Origin: an uncultured Eubacteriales bacterium
GTDB lineage: Bacteria > Bacillota > Clostridia > Oscillospirales > Oscillospiraceae
Assembly: GCA_900313295.1 (NCBI GenBank)
Contig: OMQS01000187.1
Coordinates: 1-13,036 of the forward strand
DNA length: 13,036 bases
Direction of reading: 5' to 3'
This document shows, in pieces, positions 1 through 7,840 of this stretch. Every line of letters begins with the position of its first letter. Position 1 is the stretch's first letter. The translations under genes were made by a program, and so were the position numbers. The notes beneath the pieces are model-generated. The model was not told the DNA's origin, searched no databases, and was given only the letters and a program-made list of their open reading frames with translations.

Positions 1-1
1 A

Positions 2-117
2 TGTCAAGCACTAATTTCAACTTTTTCCAAGTTTTTTCTGCGCTCTCGGCTTCCTTTCCGCAGCCGCCGCCTTTCGACGACTTCGTTAGAGTATCACGCC
101 CCACGCCCTCTTGTCAA
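2..117 (-). promoter_or_regulatory. Tandem rRNA/tRNA-operon-style promoters firing leftward out of the window
   Basis: Read on the minus strand, TTGACA (112-117) and GATACT (90-95) are separated by 16 bases, a good sigma-A promoter. Further on, a second perfect TTGACA lies at 2-7, and its -10 would fall outside the window. Between them, about 8-37, is an A-tract-rich stretch with two related pieces (AAAAAACTTGG and AAAAAGTTG), placed like an UP element just upstream of the second -35. Tandem strong promoters with this A-rich lead-in are the style I know from clostridial rRNA and tRNA operons. That the downstream gene is a stable RNA is inference, since it lies off the left edge. No start codon with a ribosome site follows within the visible part. 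Confidence 0.55.
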
Positions 118-197
118 GCCTTATTTTTACTTTTTTTGATTTCTGCCATTATTTGTACCTATGGCTGTCCCGCCCCCTTTCTTTTTTCCGGAAAAAG

Positions 198-206
198 TGG
201 TATCAT
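198..206 (+). promoter_or_regulatory. Extended -10 promoter for the HAD hydrolase
   Basis: TG at 198-199, one base, then TATCAT at 201-206 (5 of 6 to TATAAT) form an extended -10 element. No convincing -35 lies 16-18 bases upstream, which extended -10 promoters tolerate. Transcription would start near 213, giving a leader of about 23 bases with the ribosome site AAGGAGA at 221-227. It is divergent from the leftward promoter at 90-117. Confidence 0.45.
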
Positions 207-235
207 AGGCGCAAATCGACAAGGAGAAACCGTCT

Positions 236-925
236 ATGAGCCGCTACCCCATCCTTCTGCTGGACGCAGACAACACATTATTTGATTTCAACGCCGGCAA
301 CCGCCGCGCCTTCGCCGAGGTGTGCCGTGTGTGCAAGCTGCCGGACAGCGACCAATTATTCCACGCCTACGAGAAAATCAACGATGAGCTGTGGGGCGCC
401 TTTGACCGAGGTGAATGCAGCAAAGATTTTCTGGTGGTGGAGCGATTCCGGCGATACTTGCAGCGGTTTGGCCTGCAGGCCGATCCGGTGCAGTGCAACG
501 ACATCCATTTGGAGAGTCTGAAAACCAACACCGTGCTGATGCCCCACGCGCTGGAGGTGTGCCGCGCGCTGGCGCAGAGCCACCGGCTCTACATCGTCAC
601 CAACGCCGTGGCCGCCGTGCAGAAAGCGCGGCTGGCCGCCAGCGACATCCTGCCCTACATCTCGGACGCCTTCATCTCCGAGGAGGCCGGCGCCAGCAAG
701 CCCTCGGTGGAATATTTTGACTATGTGTTCTCCCGCATTCCGGACGCCGCGCAGGAGAACTGCCTGCTGGTGGGGGATTCCGTTTCCAGCGACATGCGGG
801 GCGCCAACAACTATGGGCTCGCCTGCTGCTGGTACAATCCCCAGGGGCTGGCCGCTCCGGACGGGCTGCGGATCGACTATGAGATCCAGGATCTGCGCCA
901 GCTCCTATCCATTGTAAACGAATAA
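236..925 (+). CDS. HAD-superfamily hydrolase, YjjG/YfnB-type pyrimidine nucleotidase
   Basis: The protein has 229 aa, close to the usual length for the YjjG/YfnB group, whose characterised members dephosphorylate (non-canonical) nucleoside monophosphates in the cytosol. All four HAD motifs are visible: DADNT with nucleophile Asp10 and acid/base Asp12, Thr122 in VTN, Lys155 in GASKPS, and GDSVSSD with Asp181 and Asp186 for magnesium. The region between motifs I and II (about 16-95) is helical, as in a C1-type cap. The ATG at 236 sits 8 bases after AAGGAGA, which settles the start. The gene stands alone, with its own extended -10 promoter and a hairpin terminator directly after the stop. The superfamily is certain. 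The YjjG assignment rests on the DADNTLFDF opening and the length, so other HAD phosphatases remain possible. Confidence 0.88.
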   Translation: MSRYPILLLDADNTLFDFNAGNRRAFAEVCRVCKLPDSDQLFHAYEKINDELWGAFDRGECSKDFLVVERFRRYLQRFGLQADPVQCNDIHLESLKTNTVLMPHALEVCRALAQSHRLYIVTNAVAAVQKARLAASDILPYISDAFISEEAGASKPSVEYFDYVFSRIPDAAQENCLLVGDSVSSDMRGANNYGLACCWYNPQGLAAPDGLRIDYEIQDLRQLLSIVNE

Positions 926-929
926 GGAA

Positions 930-960
930 AAACCGGCTTTCCTGAGAAAGCCGGTTTTTT
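930..960. terminator. Bidirectional intrinsic terminator between convergent transcription units
   Basis: A perfect 12-base stem, AAACCGGCTTTC (930-941) with GAAAGCCGGTTT (946-957), encloses a 4-base loop and is followed by a T run to 960. On the other strand the A run before 930 gives a shorter T tail. It therefore ends the HAD gene rightward and probably the ten-gene operon leftward, whose last stop is at 972. Confidence 0.9.
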
Positions 961-971
961 ATGTAATACAT

Positions 972-1802
972 TTATAAATAGAATACTTCGTTCTCCGCAG
1001 GACGGGCGTACTGCGCCTCTAGCTCGTGCTGGTGGTAGAGATACCCCGCATCATCGAAGTATTTTGCGCCGGTGGGGCAGCCCTTGACGCAGGCGCAGCA
1101 CTTGATGCAGATGCCACGCACCGCCGACACGTCCGTCGGGTCGATGGAACCCATGGGGCATATCTCGGCGCAGAAGCCGCAGCCGCCGCAGCGGGTCATA
1201 TCCGTCTTGGGTTTTACCTTTAAGATATTAATGGGGTTGCCGGCGCGGTCGCGGGGGGTATAGTAGGGACGAAGCGGCTCCTGCCCTCTAACAGCAACAG
1301 GCTTCTCCGGCGCCGCGGGCAGACGGCGCACCAAGTCCGCCGTTTCGGCGGCAAACTCGTCCATGAGCGCCTCATCGGTTTCGTTGGGTCTTCCCTGCCC
1401 CAATACACGGGAAAAGGAATGCTCTCCCACAAAGGCGGCCGCAGCAACGGGGTGCAGCCCGTCCGCAGCCAGAATATTCCGCAGCTCTATGAGCGCGTCG
1501 TCATAATTCCGGTTGCCGAACAGCACCACGGGCACAGCCAAGGCATCACCGCCTGCGATCTTTTTCTGCAAAAACGGCAGCAACACATTGGGCACACGGC
1601 CGGCATATACCGGCGTGCCCAGCACCACCAAATCTGCAGCATCAAATCGCAGCTCCTGCTGCCGCACCGGCGGGCGGGAAAAATCCACTTTTTCCACGGG
1701 CAGGCTCAGCTTTTCGGCGAGGCCGCAGGCGATGCGCTCCACCGTGCGGCGGGTGGTGCCGGTGCCGCTGAAATACACGGCCCAGATCTTTTTCAGCTCC
1801 AT
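972..1802 (-). CDS. EFR1-type protein: flavodoxin-like domain fused to a two-cluster ferredoxin
   Basis: 276 aa. The N-terminal half (about 5-165) is flavodoxin-like, with the FMN-phosphate loop visible as YFSGTGTTRR near residue 10 and a GTPVYAGRVP loop near residue 62. The C-terminal part has two classic 4Fe-4S motifs of CxxCxxCxxxCP form: Cys205, 208, 211, 215 and Cys232, 235, 238, 242. This is the architecture of EFR1-family ferredoxin proteins of anaerobes. It implies a cytosolic electron carrier or oxidoreductase linking FMN and iron-sulfur clusters; the partner and substrate are unknown. The start is supported by AAGGAGG shortly upstream of the ATG. It is the last gene of the long leftward operon, 12 bases after the zinc-ribbon gene, and is followed by the shared terminator. 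No cluster ligand is missing. Confidence 0.85.
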   Translation of the reverse strand: MELKKIWAVYFSGTGTTRRTVERIACGLAEKLSLPVEKVDFSRPPVRQQELRFDAADLVVLGTPVYAGRVPNVLLPFLQKKIAGGDALAVPVVLFGNRNYDDALIELRNILAADGLHPVAAAAFVGEHSFSRVLGQGRPNETDEALMDEFAAETADLVRRLPAAPEKPVAVRGQEPLRPYYTPRDRAGNPINILKVKPKTDMTRCGGCGFCAEICPMGSIDPTDVSAVRGICIKCCACVKGCPTGAKYFDDAGYLYHQHELEAQYARPAENEVFYL

Positions 1803-1814
1803 AACGCAGCCTCC

Positions 1815-2024
1815 TTACAGGTCAAAATCCTCCTGCTTCAGCTCCCCCGTCTGCAGCTTCACCGGACGGGGCGGAATACGCTTGAGGGGATCGTAGCGAA
1901 AGGCGCCGCAATGGTGCTCCACCGCCACGATGCCGCACTTGACGCAGGCCACCTCCTCATCGCTGATGCGGGTGCCCTTGGCGCAGTAGGCGCAGCGGGG
2001 GTCTATTTTTTTGCGAAACAGCAT
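1815..2024 (-). CDS. Small zinc-ribbon protein of unknown function
   Basis: A 69-aa protein I cannot assign to a named family. It has two CxxC knuckles, Cys11/Cys14 and Cys27/Cys30, spaced as in a zinc ribbon, with a possible extra ligand group His37-His38-Cys39. The N-terminus is basic (RKK) and the tail is charged and probably unstructured. There is no signal peptide or membrane segment, so it should be cytosolic. A strong ribosome site (AAGGAGG) precedes the ATG, and the gene lies 9 bases after clpE and 12 before the EFR1 gene, which supports real expression. Two roles are open: an adaptor or accessory protein for the neighbouring ClpE, which has its own zinc finger, or a nucleic-acid-binding protein. 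Both are inference. Confidence 0.75.
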   Translation of the reverse strand: MLFRKKIDPRCAYCAKGTRISDEEVACVKCGIVAVEHHCGAFRYDPLKRIPPRPVKLQTGELKQEDFDL

Positions 2025-2033
2025 GGCTCCTCC

Positions 2034-4373
2034 TTACAGCGTTTCCAGCGCCACCTTGCCGTCTGCGGCGGTGGCACGGATATGGGTGATGGGGTGGTCG
2101 AAGCTCTCGATGATGCGCGCTGCCATGGGATCCTCCAGTTCCTTTTGGATGCAGCGGCGCAGATTGCGGGCGCCATAGGCTGCGGAATAGGATTTTTCCA
2201 CGAGATAGTCTACCAAAGCGTCGTCATACAGGAAGGTGAAGCCCTTGGCACCCAGGGAATCCGTCAGCTCGCCCAGCATGATGCGGGCGATGCCGGCAAA
2301 GTTTTCTTTCGTGAGCTGGTGGAAATACACGATCTCATCCACGCGGTTGATGAACTCCGGCCGCAGGAACTCCTGCAGCGCCTTCATCACCCGCTCCTTG
2401 CCCAGCTCGTCGCCGCTGCGGCCAAAGCCTACGGCGCCGCCGCTCTTGTCGGAGCCGGCGTTGGAGGTCATGACGATGACGGTGTTTTCAAAATTCACCT
2501 TGCGGCCGTGGGCGTCGGTGATCTGGCCGTCGTCCAGAATTTGCAGCAGCACATTCAGAACGTCGGGATGTGCCTTTTCAATTTCATCAAACAGCACCAC
2601 GGAATAGGGCTTGCGGCGAATTTTTTCCGTGAGCTGGCCGGCCTCGTCATAGCCCACATAGCCCGGAGGCGAGCCGACGATGCGGGACACGGAGTGCTTC
2701 TCCATAAATTCCGACATATCCAGCCGGATAAGGGACTCCGGTGCGTGGAACAGATCGTCGGCCAGCTGCTTGACAAGCTCCGTCTTGCCTACACCGGTGC
2801 TGCCCACGAAGATGAAGCTCACGGGCTTATGCTTGGGGGAGATGCCCACGCGGTTGCGCCGGATGGCAGCCGCCACGGCGGCCACCGCCTCGTCCTGCCC
2901 CACGATGTGCTTTTTCAGCCGCTCCTCCAGCTCGGACAGGCGGCGGAACTCTTCCTCGCGGATCTTGCTGGCGGGGATCTTCGTCCACATTTCAATGACG
3001 CGGGCGATATTTTCCATGGTGAGCTGGGGGGCGCCCTTCTTCTCGATCTCCGTCAGCTCCTCCTGCAAGCGCATCTCCTGGCTGCGCAGATCGGCGATGC
3101 GGGCATAGCGCTGCTCCAGCTCCTCGGGCGTGAACTCCTTGCCCTCCTCCGGCTCAGCGGACATGAGGGTCTCCCGCTCGAAGGTGATGTTCTCCAGATC
3201 CCGCTTCAGCTCCATGCGGCGGTTGATGGAGGCGTCGTGGAGGTTCAGGTCGGAGCAGGCCTCGTCGATGAGGTCGATGGCCTTGTCGGGCAGGAAACGG
3301 TCGGTGATATAGCGCTCGGACAGGGTGACCGCCTGGCGCAGAACGCCCTCGGGGATCTGCACGCCGTGGTAGTTTTCATAGTAATGGGCGATGCCCTTGA
3401 GGATCTGCAGAGTGTCCTCGATATTCGGCTCCGCCACCGTCACCGGCTGGAAGCGGCGCTCCAGGGCGGAATCCTTTTCAATGTATTTCCTGTATTCATT
3501 GAAGGTAGTGGCACCGATGACCTGAATCTCGCCGCGGGAGAGGGCGGGCTTGAGAATATTGGCGGCATTCATGCTGCCTTCGGCGTCGCCGGCACCCACG
3601 ATGTTGTGCACCTCGTCAATGACCAGAATGATATTGCCGGCCTTGCGGATTTCCTCGATAAGACCCTTCATGCGGCTCTCGAACTGGCCACGGAACTGCG
3701 TGCCGGCCACCAGCGCCGTGAGATCCAGCAGGTAGACCTCCTTGTCCCGCAGCTTGAAGGGGACTTCGCCGGCGGCGATGCGCTGCGCCAGTCCCTCGGC
3801 GATGGCGGTCTTGCCGACGCCCGGCTCGCCGATGAGACAGGGGTTGTTCTTTTGGCGGCGGTTCAGAATTTGCACCACGCGCTCGATCTCCTGCTCCCGC
3901 CCGATGACGGCGTCCAGCTTGCCCTCGCGGGCACGGCGGGAGAGGTTGATGCAGTAATTATCCAAAAATTTGCGCTTTTTCTCCGTTTTGCCGCCCTTAC
4001 TGTCCCGACTCTGACCGGAACCCTCCGCGGGCTGCTTCTCCGCAGGCGTCTGGCTGCCGCCGAACAGACGGTTCAAAAACGGGAAGGTGGCGGTCTTGCC
4101 GCTCTCGTCCTCGTCTTCGCCGCTTTCGTCCTCGGGCATATCCTCCAGCTCCTCGGCGCCGCCGAAGGCCTGCATCATTTCGCTGCTAAGGCTCTCCAGA
4201 TCCTCCGGCGTGATGCCCATGCGCTTCATCATGTCCTCCACCTGCGGCAGACCCAGCTTGGCGGCGCACTGCAGGCACAGACCCTCGCTGATCTGTTCAT
4301 TTTTTTCGTTCATCCGGGAGATGAACACCACAGCCACGTTTTTCTTACATCTTGCGCAAAGAGTAGGTTGCAT
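2034..4373 (-). CDS. clpE: ClpE-type AAA+ unfoldase (ATP-dependent Clp protease ATP-binding subunit)
   Basis: A 779-aa Hsp100 ATPase with two AAA+ modules. The N-terminus is not the double Clp_N repeat but a zinc finger, Cys6-x2-Cys9-x23-Cys33-x2-Cys36, as in ClpE. A very acidic linker follows (74-93), then a polar, lysine-rich one (110-135). Module 1 has Walker A GEPGVGKT at 182-189, Walker B Asp253-Glu254 and arginines 306-307. A coiled M-type insert with UVR-like character spans about 385-447. Module 2 has GSTGVGKT at 524-531, Asp596-Glu597 and sensor-2 Arg736. The Val-Gly-Phe loop at 648-650 is where ClpP-binding Clp ATPases contact the protease, so this protein probably feeds ClpP; no clpP is in the window. 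GGAGG stands just before the ATG. No CtsR-like operator was seen in the 52 bases upstream, so heat-shock control by CtsR is not evident. Confidence 0.9.
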   Translation of the reverse strand: MQPTLCARCKKNVAVVFISRMNEKNEQISEGLCLQCAAKLGLPQVEDMMKRMGITPEDLESLSSEMMQAFGGAEELEDMPEDESGEDEDESGKTATFPFLNRLFGGSQTPAEKQPAEGSGQSRDSKGGKTEKKRKFLDNYCINLSRRAREGKLDAVIGREQEIERVVQILNRRQKNNPCLIGEPGVGKTAIAEGLAQRIAAGEVPFKLRDKEVYLLDLTALVAGTQFRGQFESRMKGLIEEIRKAGNIILVIDEVHNIVGAGDAEGSMNAANILKPALSRGEIQVIGATTFNEYRKYIEKDSALERRFQPVTVAEPNIEDTLQILKGIAHYYENYHGVQIPEGVLRQAVTLSERYITDRFLPDKAIDLIDEACSDLNLHDASINRRMELKRDLENITFERETLMSAEPEEGKEFTPEELEQRYARIADLRSQEMRLQEELTEIEKKGAPQLTMENIARVIEMWTKIPASKIREEEFRRLSELEERLKKHIVGQDEAVAAVAAAIRRNRVGISPKHKPVSFIFVGSTGVGKTELVKQLADDLFHAPESLIRLDMSEFMEKHSVSRIVGSPPGYVGYDEAGQLTEKIRRKPYSVVLFDEIEKAHPDVLNVLLQILDDGQITDAHGRKVNFENTVIVMTSNAGSDKSGGAVGFGRSGDELGKERVMKALQEFLRPEFINRVDEIVYFHQLTKENFAGIARIMLGELTDSLGAKGFTFLYDDALVDYLVEKSYSAAYGARNLRRCIQKELEDPMAARIIESFDHPITHIRATAADGKVALETL

Positions 4374-4425
4374 AGTTTCCTCCGTTTTTTCCTGCCCTCC
4401 GACCTCTACGAAGGGGCTTTGGGGT

Positions 4426-5061
4426 TTACAGGGATGTGAACCAGTCCATGGGGGCGTGCTCCGTAAAGAATCTCAGCAGCGCAGACTGCTGCACCATGTC
4501 CTGCGTGATGACCAGCTGCAGCCGCTGCAGCAGCCACACGGCCAGAAACACCAGCAGCGCCGCGGCGCCCAGTCCCAGCGCGCCGCCGCCCAGCAGATCC
4601 AGCAGGTGAAGCCCCGGGAGCCTGCCCACCAGCTTCAGCGCCCGCAGCAGCAGGCGGCAAAGGATCATTGAGATCACGAACGCCGCCAGATAGACAATGG
4701 CGTACGCCATGGACTGAGCGATGCCGTCCGTTACGGCAGTGACCAGCGACTCCTTGGTCTGCTGCACCATGTCGCCCACGCTGTTGGCGATGCGCCTAGC
4801 GGTCTCGCCGAAGAAGCCGGCCTGCTCCACCATGGCGGCGGCGCTGTCGCCGGAAGCGGCACTTCCCTCTATTTTCTTTTCCAAAAGGGGGCGGATCCAC
4901 TTGGCCACCGTCCCCGACAGAGCGGCAGCGGCCAGCCCCGCGCCGACGAAAGACACCACCACGGCGGCCAGACTGCCCAGCGTCTGCAAAAAGCCGCGCT
5001 TTGCGCCGATGCCCAAGCCCAACAGCAGCACGCCGACGATCACAAGATCAATCCAAATCAT
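4426..5061 (-). CDS. CvpA-family membrane protein
   Basis: A 211-aa protein with four hydrophobic segments at about 2-20, 28-50, 112-140 and 155-180, separated by a long polar stretch (55-110) that probably faces outward or lies on the membrane. The N-terminal pattern, an aspartate in the first helix (WIDLVIV) followed by a glycine-rich segment and KRGF, is typical of the CvpA/colicin V production family. Family members are linked to envelope homeostasis and to secretion of some small proteins, but the biochemical role is unsettled. The ribosome site GAGGAG fits the ATG at 5061. It sits 15 bases after the DUF5711 gene and 52 before clpE, the widest gap in this part of the operon. Confidence 0.8.
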   Translation of the reverse strand: MIWIDLVIVGVLLLGLGIGAKRGFLQTLGSLAAVVVSFVGAGLAAAALSGTVAKWIRPLLEKKIEGSAASGDSAAAMVEQAGFFGETARRIANSVGDMVQQTKESLVTAVTDGIAQSMAYAIVYLAAFVISMILCRLLLRALKLVGRLPGLHLLDLLGGGALGLGAAALLVFLAVWLLQRLQLVITQDMVQQSALLRFFTEHAPMDWFTSL

Positions 5062-5076
5062 ACCCTTTCTCCTCTT

Positions 5077-6261
5077 TTACGGCAGATACAGACTGGCGGC
5101 ATTGGTGCCCACCAGCACCGCCGAGCCGTCAGCTCGCATCAGCACCCGACGGGCGGAGCTGACGTCCTCCAAAACGGTGCAGGGCTGCAGTTTCTGGTCG
5201 TAGATCACCAGCCGATTGCTGTAAAGCACCGTCAGATAGCGCCCCGCCGCCGACAGATCCAGCACCTCGCTCTCCACGGCCAGAGAGGCGATCTCCTCGC
5301 CGGCCGTGTTCACCGTGGCCAGATGGGTGAGGCCGCCGGAGGAATAGTTCTCCAGCAGCACGGCGGCAAATTTTCCGCCTCCAAGACTACAGCGGGAAAG
5401 CGTTGCGCCCTGATAGCTGTACTCCGTCACCGCGCCGTCGTTCTTCACGAAGCACAGCGCCTTGTCCGTGACGGCGCAGAAGCGGCCGTCCACCGCGCCC
5501 AGTTCGTATACGCCGCCGTCCACGGAGGCATCGGCCTGCTGGGTGTCGGAGGTGAGCTTGTAAATTTGCAGGGAGCTGACGAAAGTGCCGCTGTCCTGCC
5601 CCATGGCCGCAGCCGCCATGTATTTGCCGTTTTCCGACACGGCGGCAGTCATGAGATACTTCTGCGCGGAACTGAATTCATACAGCGGCTCACCCTTGCC
5701 ATTATAGACGGACACAGCCGTTTTATATCCTGTTTTTTTCAGCGTCACGGCAAATTTGCCGCCGGCGCCCATTTCCACGGAGAAAATTTCCCCCTCTATG
5801 GTCATTTCCTTCACAAGCCCTTTGCTGTCCAGCAGGTGCAGGCTCTTTCCGCCGATCTCGTACACGACGGCAAAGCCGTCCTCCGCGGTCACGGCCACCT
5901 GCCCCGCCTGCAGCGCCGTATGGTACACGGCGTTGCCCTTGGCGTCCAGCAGGGTGATCTCCTTGCCGGATGCCACCAGCAGGCAGCCGTCCAGATCGGC
6001 GTAGACGCTGGTGCCGTCGCCGTTGTACTGGTAGAGCTTGGCGCAGCCGCTCTCGTCCTTTTCCGCCTGCATATAGGCAATGCTGCGGCGCAGGCCGTCA
6101 AAGGCGGTGCGATCCAGCAGCACAAAGGCCGCCACCGCCGCCAGCACCAGAGCAACCACTGCCAGCAGCACCCGCAGCGTTCTGCGGGGCGCCGTTTTCT
6201 TTTTGATGCGCTTGGGCGCTTCCTGCTGGGGATCGCCCATTTCAAATTTCATCTGTTCCAT
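5077..6261 (-). CDS. DUF5711-type membrane-anchored beta-propeller-like protein
   Basis: 394 aa. A short basic cytosolic tail (residues 1-29, with KRIKKK and RR) precedes a single transmembrane helix at about 30-49. A large extracytoplasmic domain follows, made of repeating short beta-strand units such as LLDAKGNAVY, LLDSKGLVKE and YNGKGEPLYEF, as in WD40/PQQ-like propellers. The topology follows the positive-inside rule. This matches the DUF5711 proteins of clostridia, which have no known reaction. No signal-peptidase site is obvious, so it should stay anchored. The ATG at 6261 lies inside the end of truA, a 20-base overlap. Two in-frame ATGs at 6252 and 6240 are alternatives, the last starting just after the truA stop. 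The overlap implies translational coupling with truA. Confidence 0.72.
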   Translation of the reverse strand: MEQMKFEMGDPQQEAPKRIKKKTAPRRTLRVLLAVVALVLAAVAAFVLLDRTAFDGLRRSIAYMQAEKDESGCAKLYQYNGDGTSVYADLDGCLLVASGKEITLLDAKGNAVYHTALQAGQVAVTAEDGFAVVYEIGGKSLHLLDSKGLVKEMTIEGEIFSVEMGAGGKFAVTLKKTGYKTAVSVYNGKGEPLYEFSSAQKYLMTAAVSENGKYMAAAAMGQDSGTFVSSLQIYKLTSDTQQADASVDGGVYELGAVDGRFCAVTDKALCFVKNDGAVTEYSYQGATLSRCSLGGGKFAAVLLENYSSGGLTHLATVNTAGEEIASLAVESEVLDLSAAGRYLTVLYSNRLVIYDQKLQPCTVLEDVSSARRVLMRADGSAVLVGTNAASLYLP

Positions 6262-7009
6262 TCAGTCGTTCATCCTCATACCAGACCCGTGTGAGATACA
6301 GTCCGCCGGGGGGCGCCGTTGGCCCTGCCAGCGTGCGGTTGCCGGAGTCAAGGATCTGGGGAATGTCCTCCGGCAGAAGCTTACCCTCGGCGGCGTAGAG
6401 CACCGTGCCGGTGATGGCACGCACCATATTATATAGGAAGCCGTTGGCGCACACCTTCAGCTCCAGCAGCTCCCCCCGCCGCTGCACGCGGCAGTAATGA
6501 ATGGTGCGCACGGTGCTTTTCACGTTGGTGCCCACGGAGCGCACGGCGGCAAAATCGTGGGTTCCCTCGAACATTCTGGCCGCCCGATCCATGAGCGCCT
6601 CGTCCAGCCGCTTGGGGTAAAAATACGCCCGATGGACATAGAAGGGGTTTTTGATGCGGGAGTTATAGATGCGGTAGGTGTACTCTTTTTTGATGCAGGA
6701 GCCAATGGCGTTGAAATCCTCCGCCACCTCGAAGGCGCTGCGCACCACGATGTCCTCGGGAATGTGGGTGTTCACCGCAAAGGGGATGCGCTCCACGGGG
6801 ATGCGGGAGCCGGTGTGAAAACTGGCCACATAGTGCTCGGCATGCACGCCGGCGTCCGTCCGGCCGCAGCCCACGCACTTGATCTTTTCTCCACACACCA
6901 TGGACAGACCCTTTTCCAGCGTTTCCGCCACGGTCTTTTCGGTTTTCTGCACCTGCCAGCCGTGGTAGGCCGTGCCGTTATACATGAGTATCAGCGCAAT
7001 ATTCCGCAT
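6242..7009 (-). CDS. truA: tRNA pseudouridine(38-40) synthase TruA
   Basis: 255 aa, the normal TruA length. The enzyme isomerises uridines 38-40 of the tRNA anticodon stem to pseudouridine in the cytosol. The catalytic aspartate is Asp52 in GCGRTDAGVHA, and the opening YNGTAYHGWQVQ is the family's N-terminal signature. A C-terminal FLYNMVRAI segment completes the fold. AAAGGA precedes the ATG. It lies 24 bases after ecfT; the order ecfA1-ecfA2-ecfT-truA is a conserved Firmicutes arrangement, which supports the neighbouring calls. Its last codons overlap the DUF5711 start. Confidence 0.96.
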   Translation of the reverse strand: MRNIALILMYNGTAYHGWQVQKTEKTVAETLEKGLSMVCGEKIKCVGCGRTDAGVHAEHYVASFHTGSRIPVERIPFAVNTHIPEDIVVRSAFEVAEDFNAIGSCIKKEYTYRIYNSRIKNPFYVHRAYFYPKRLDEALMDRAARMFEGTHDFAAVRSVGTNVKSTVRTIHYCRVQRRGELLELKVCANGFLYNMVRAITGTVLYAAEGKLLPEDIPQILDSGNRTLAGPTAPPGGLYLTRVWYEDERLNGTDEI

Positions 7010-7033
7010 GGCGCATCCTTTCTTAACAGTATT

Positions 7034-7840
7034 TTACAGGCCGAATTTGCCCAGCACGATGATGCCGGCCGCCAGCGCCGCAAAGCCTGCCAGCACCAGC
7101 CAGTCCGCCGTCTTATAATGCAGCACATGCAGCGCCGTGCGCCCCTCACCGCCGTGATAGCAGCGGCACTCCATGGCCGTGGCCAGCTCGTCGGCTCGGC
7201 GGAAGGCGGAGATGAACAACGGCACCAGGATGGGCACCAGCGCCTTGGCGCGCTGGAGAATATTGCCGGATTCAAAGTCGGCACCTCTGGCCTTCTGGGC
7301 GGACATGATCTTGTCCGTTTCCTCAATGAGGGTGGGGATGAAGCGCAGAGCGATGGACATCATCATGCTCAGCTCATGCACCGGCACCTTGATCTTTTTC
7401 AAAAAGCCCAGCAGGGACTCCAGCCCGTCCGTCAGGGCAATGGGGCTGGTGGTGTAGGTCATGAGGAACGTGCCCATGATGAGCATGAGGATGCGCAGGA
7501 TCATCTTCACCGCCGCCGCAAGACCCTCCCAGGTGATGTGGCGCAGGAGCCAGAGGTCGCATATGGCCGTGCCCTTGGTGAAAAACAGGTTCATGACCGC
7601 CGTGAAGATGACGATGATCAAAATGGGCTTTAAGCCCTTGGTCAAAGACCGGAACGGCACTTTGGAGGCCAGGATGCACACCGTCAGCACCGCCGCCACA
7701 ATGGCGTAGGTCAGCACGCTGTCGGCGCAGAACAGCGCCACGATGTAGAGGATCACCGCCAGTATCTTCGTGCGGGGATCCAGCCGGTGCACCACGGTAT
7801 TCCCGGGGAAAAACTGGCCAAGCGTAATATCTTTCAGCAC
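7034..7840 (-). CDS. ecfT: ECF transporter transmembrane component EcfT
   Basis: A 268-aa integral membrane protein that joins the two ATPases to exchangeable substrate-binding S components for uptake of vitamins and trace nutrients. Hydrophobic segments are visible at about 27-40, 43-60, 70-86, 108-128 and 247-265, with a long cytosolic region between. Its two coupling-helix motifs are Ala184-Arg185-Gly186 and, at about 222-228, AMECRCY, where many EcfT proteins have ARG-like residues; Arg226 keeps the arginine. The start is a GTG (7838-7840), 7 bases inside the end of ecfA2, with GGGGG and GAGGGG stretches just before it. Translation is therefore probably coupled to ecfA2. Confidence 0.93.
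   Translation of the reverse strand: MLKDITLGQFFPGNTVVHRLDPRTKILAVILYIVALFCADSVLTYAIVAAVLTVCILASKVPFRSLTKGLKPILIIVIFTAVMNLFFTKGTAICDLWLLRHITWEGLAAAVKMILRILMLIMGTFLMTYTTSPIALTDGLESLLGFLKKIKVPVHELSMMMSIALRFIPTLIEETDKIMSAQKARGADFESGNILQRAKALVPILVPLFISAFRRADELATAMECRCYHGGEGRTALHVLHYKTADWLVLAGFAALAAGIIVLGKFGL

Noticed and set aside
1-285. A 94-codon frame at the left edge on the plus strand
   Set aside because: It has no ribosome site, runs through the leftward promoters and overlaps the well-supported HAD start.
4374-4425. Searched for a CtsR operator, promoter or terminator before clpE
   Set aside because: There is no heptad repeat, no -35/-10 pair of reasonable quality and no hairpin with a T run; only the ribosome site is visible.
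1419-4439. A 1006-codon open frame on the plus strand, antisense to clpE and its neighbours
   Set aside because: It mirrors the third-position GC bias of the real minus-strand genes, is low-complexity in His, Leu, Gly and Ala, crosses three well-supported genes and has no ribosome site or recognisable domain.
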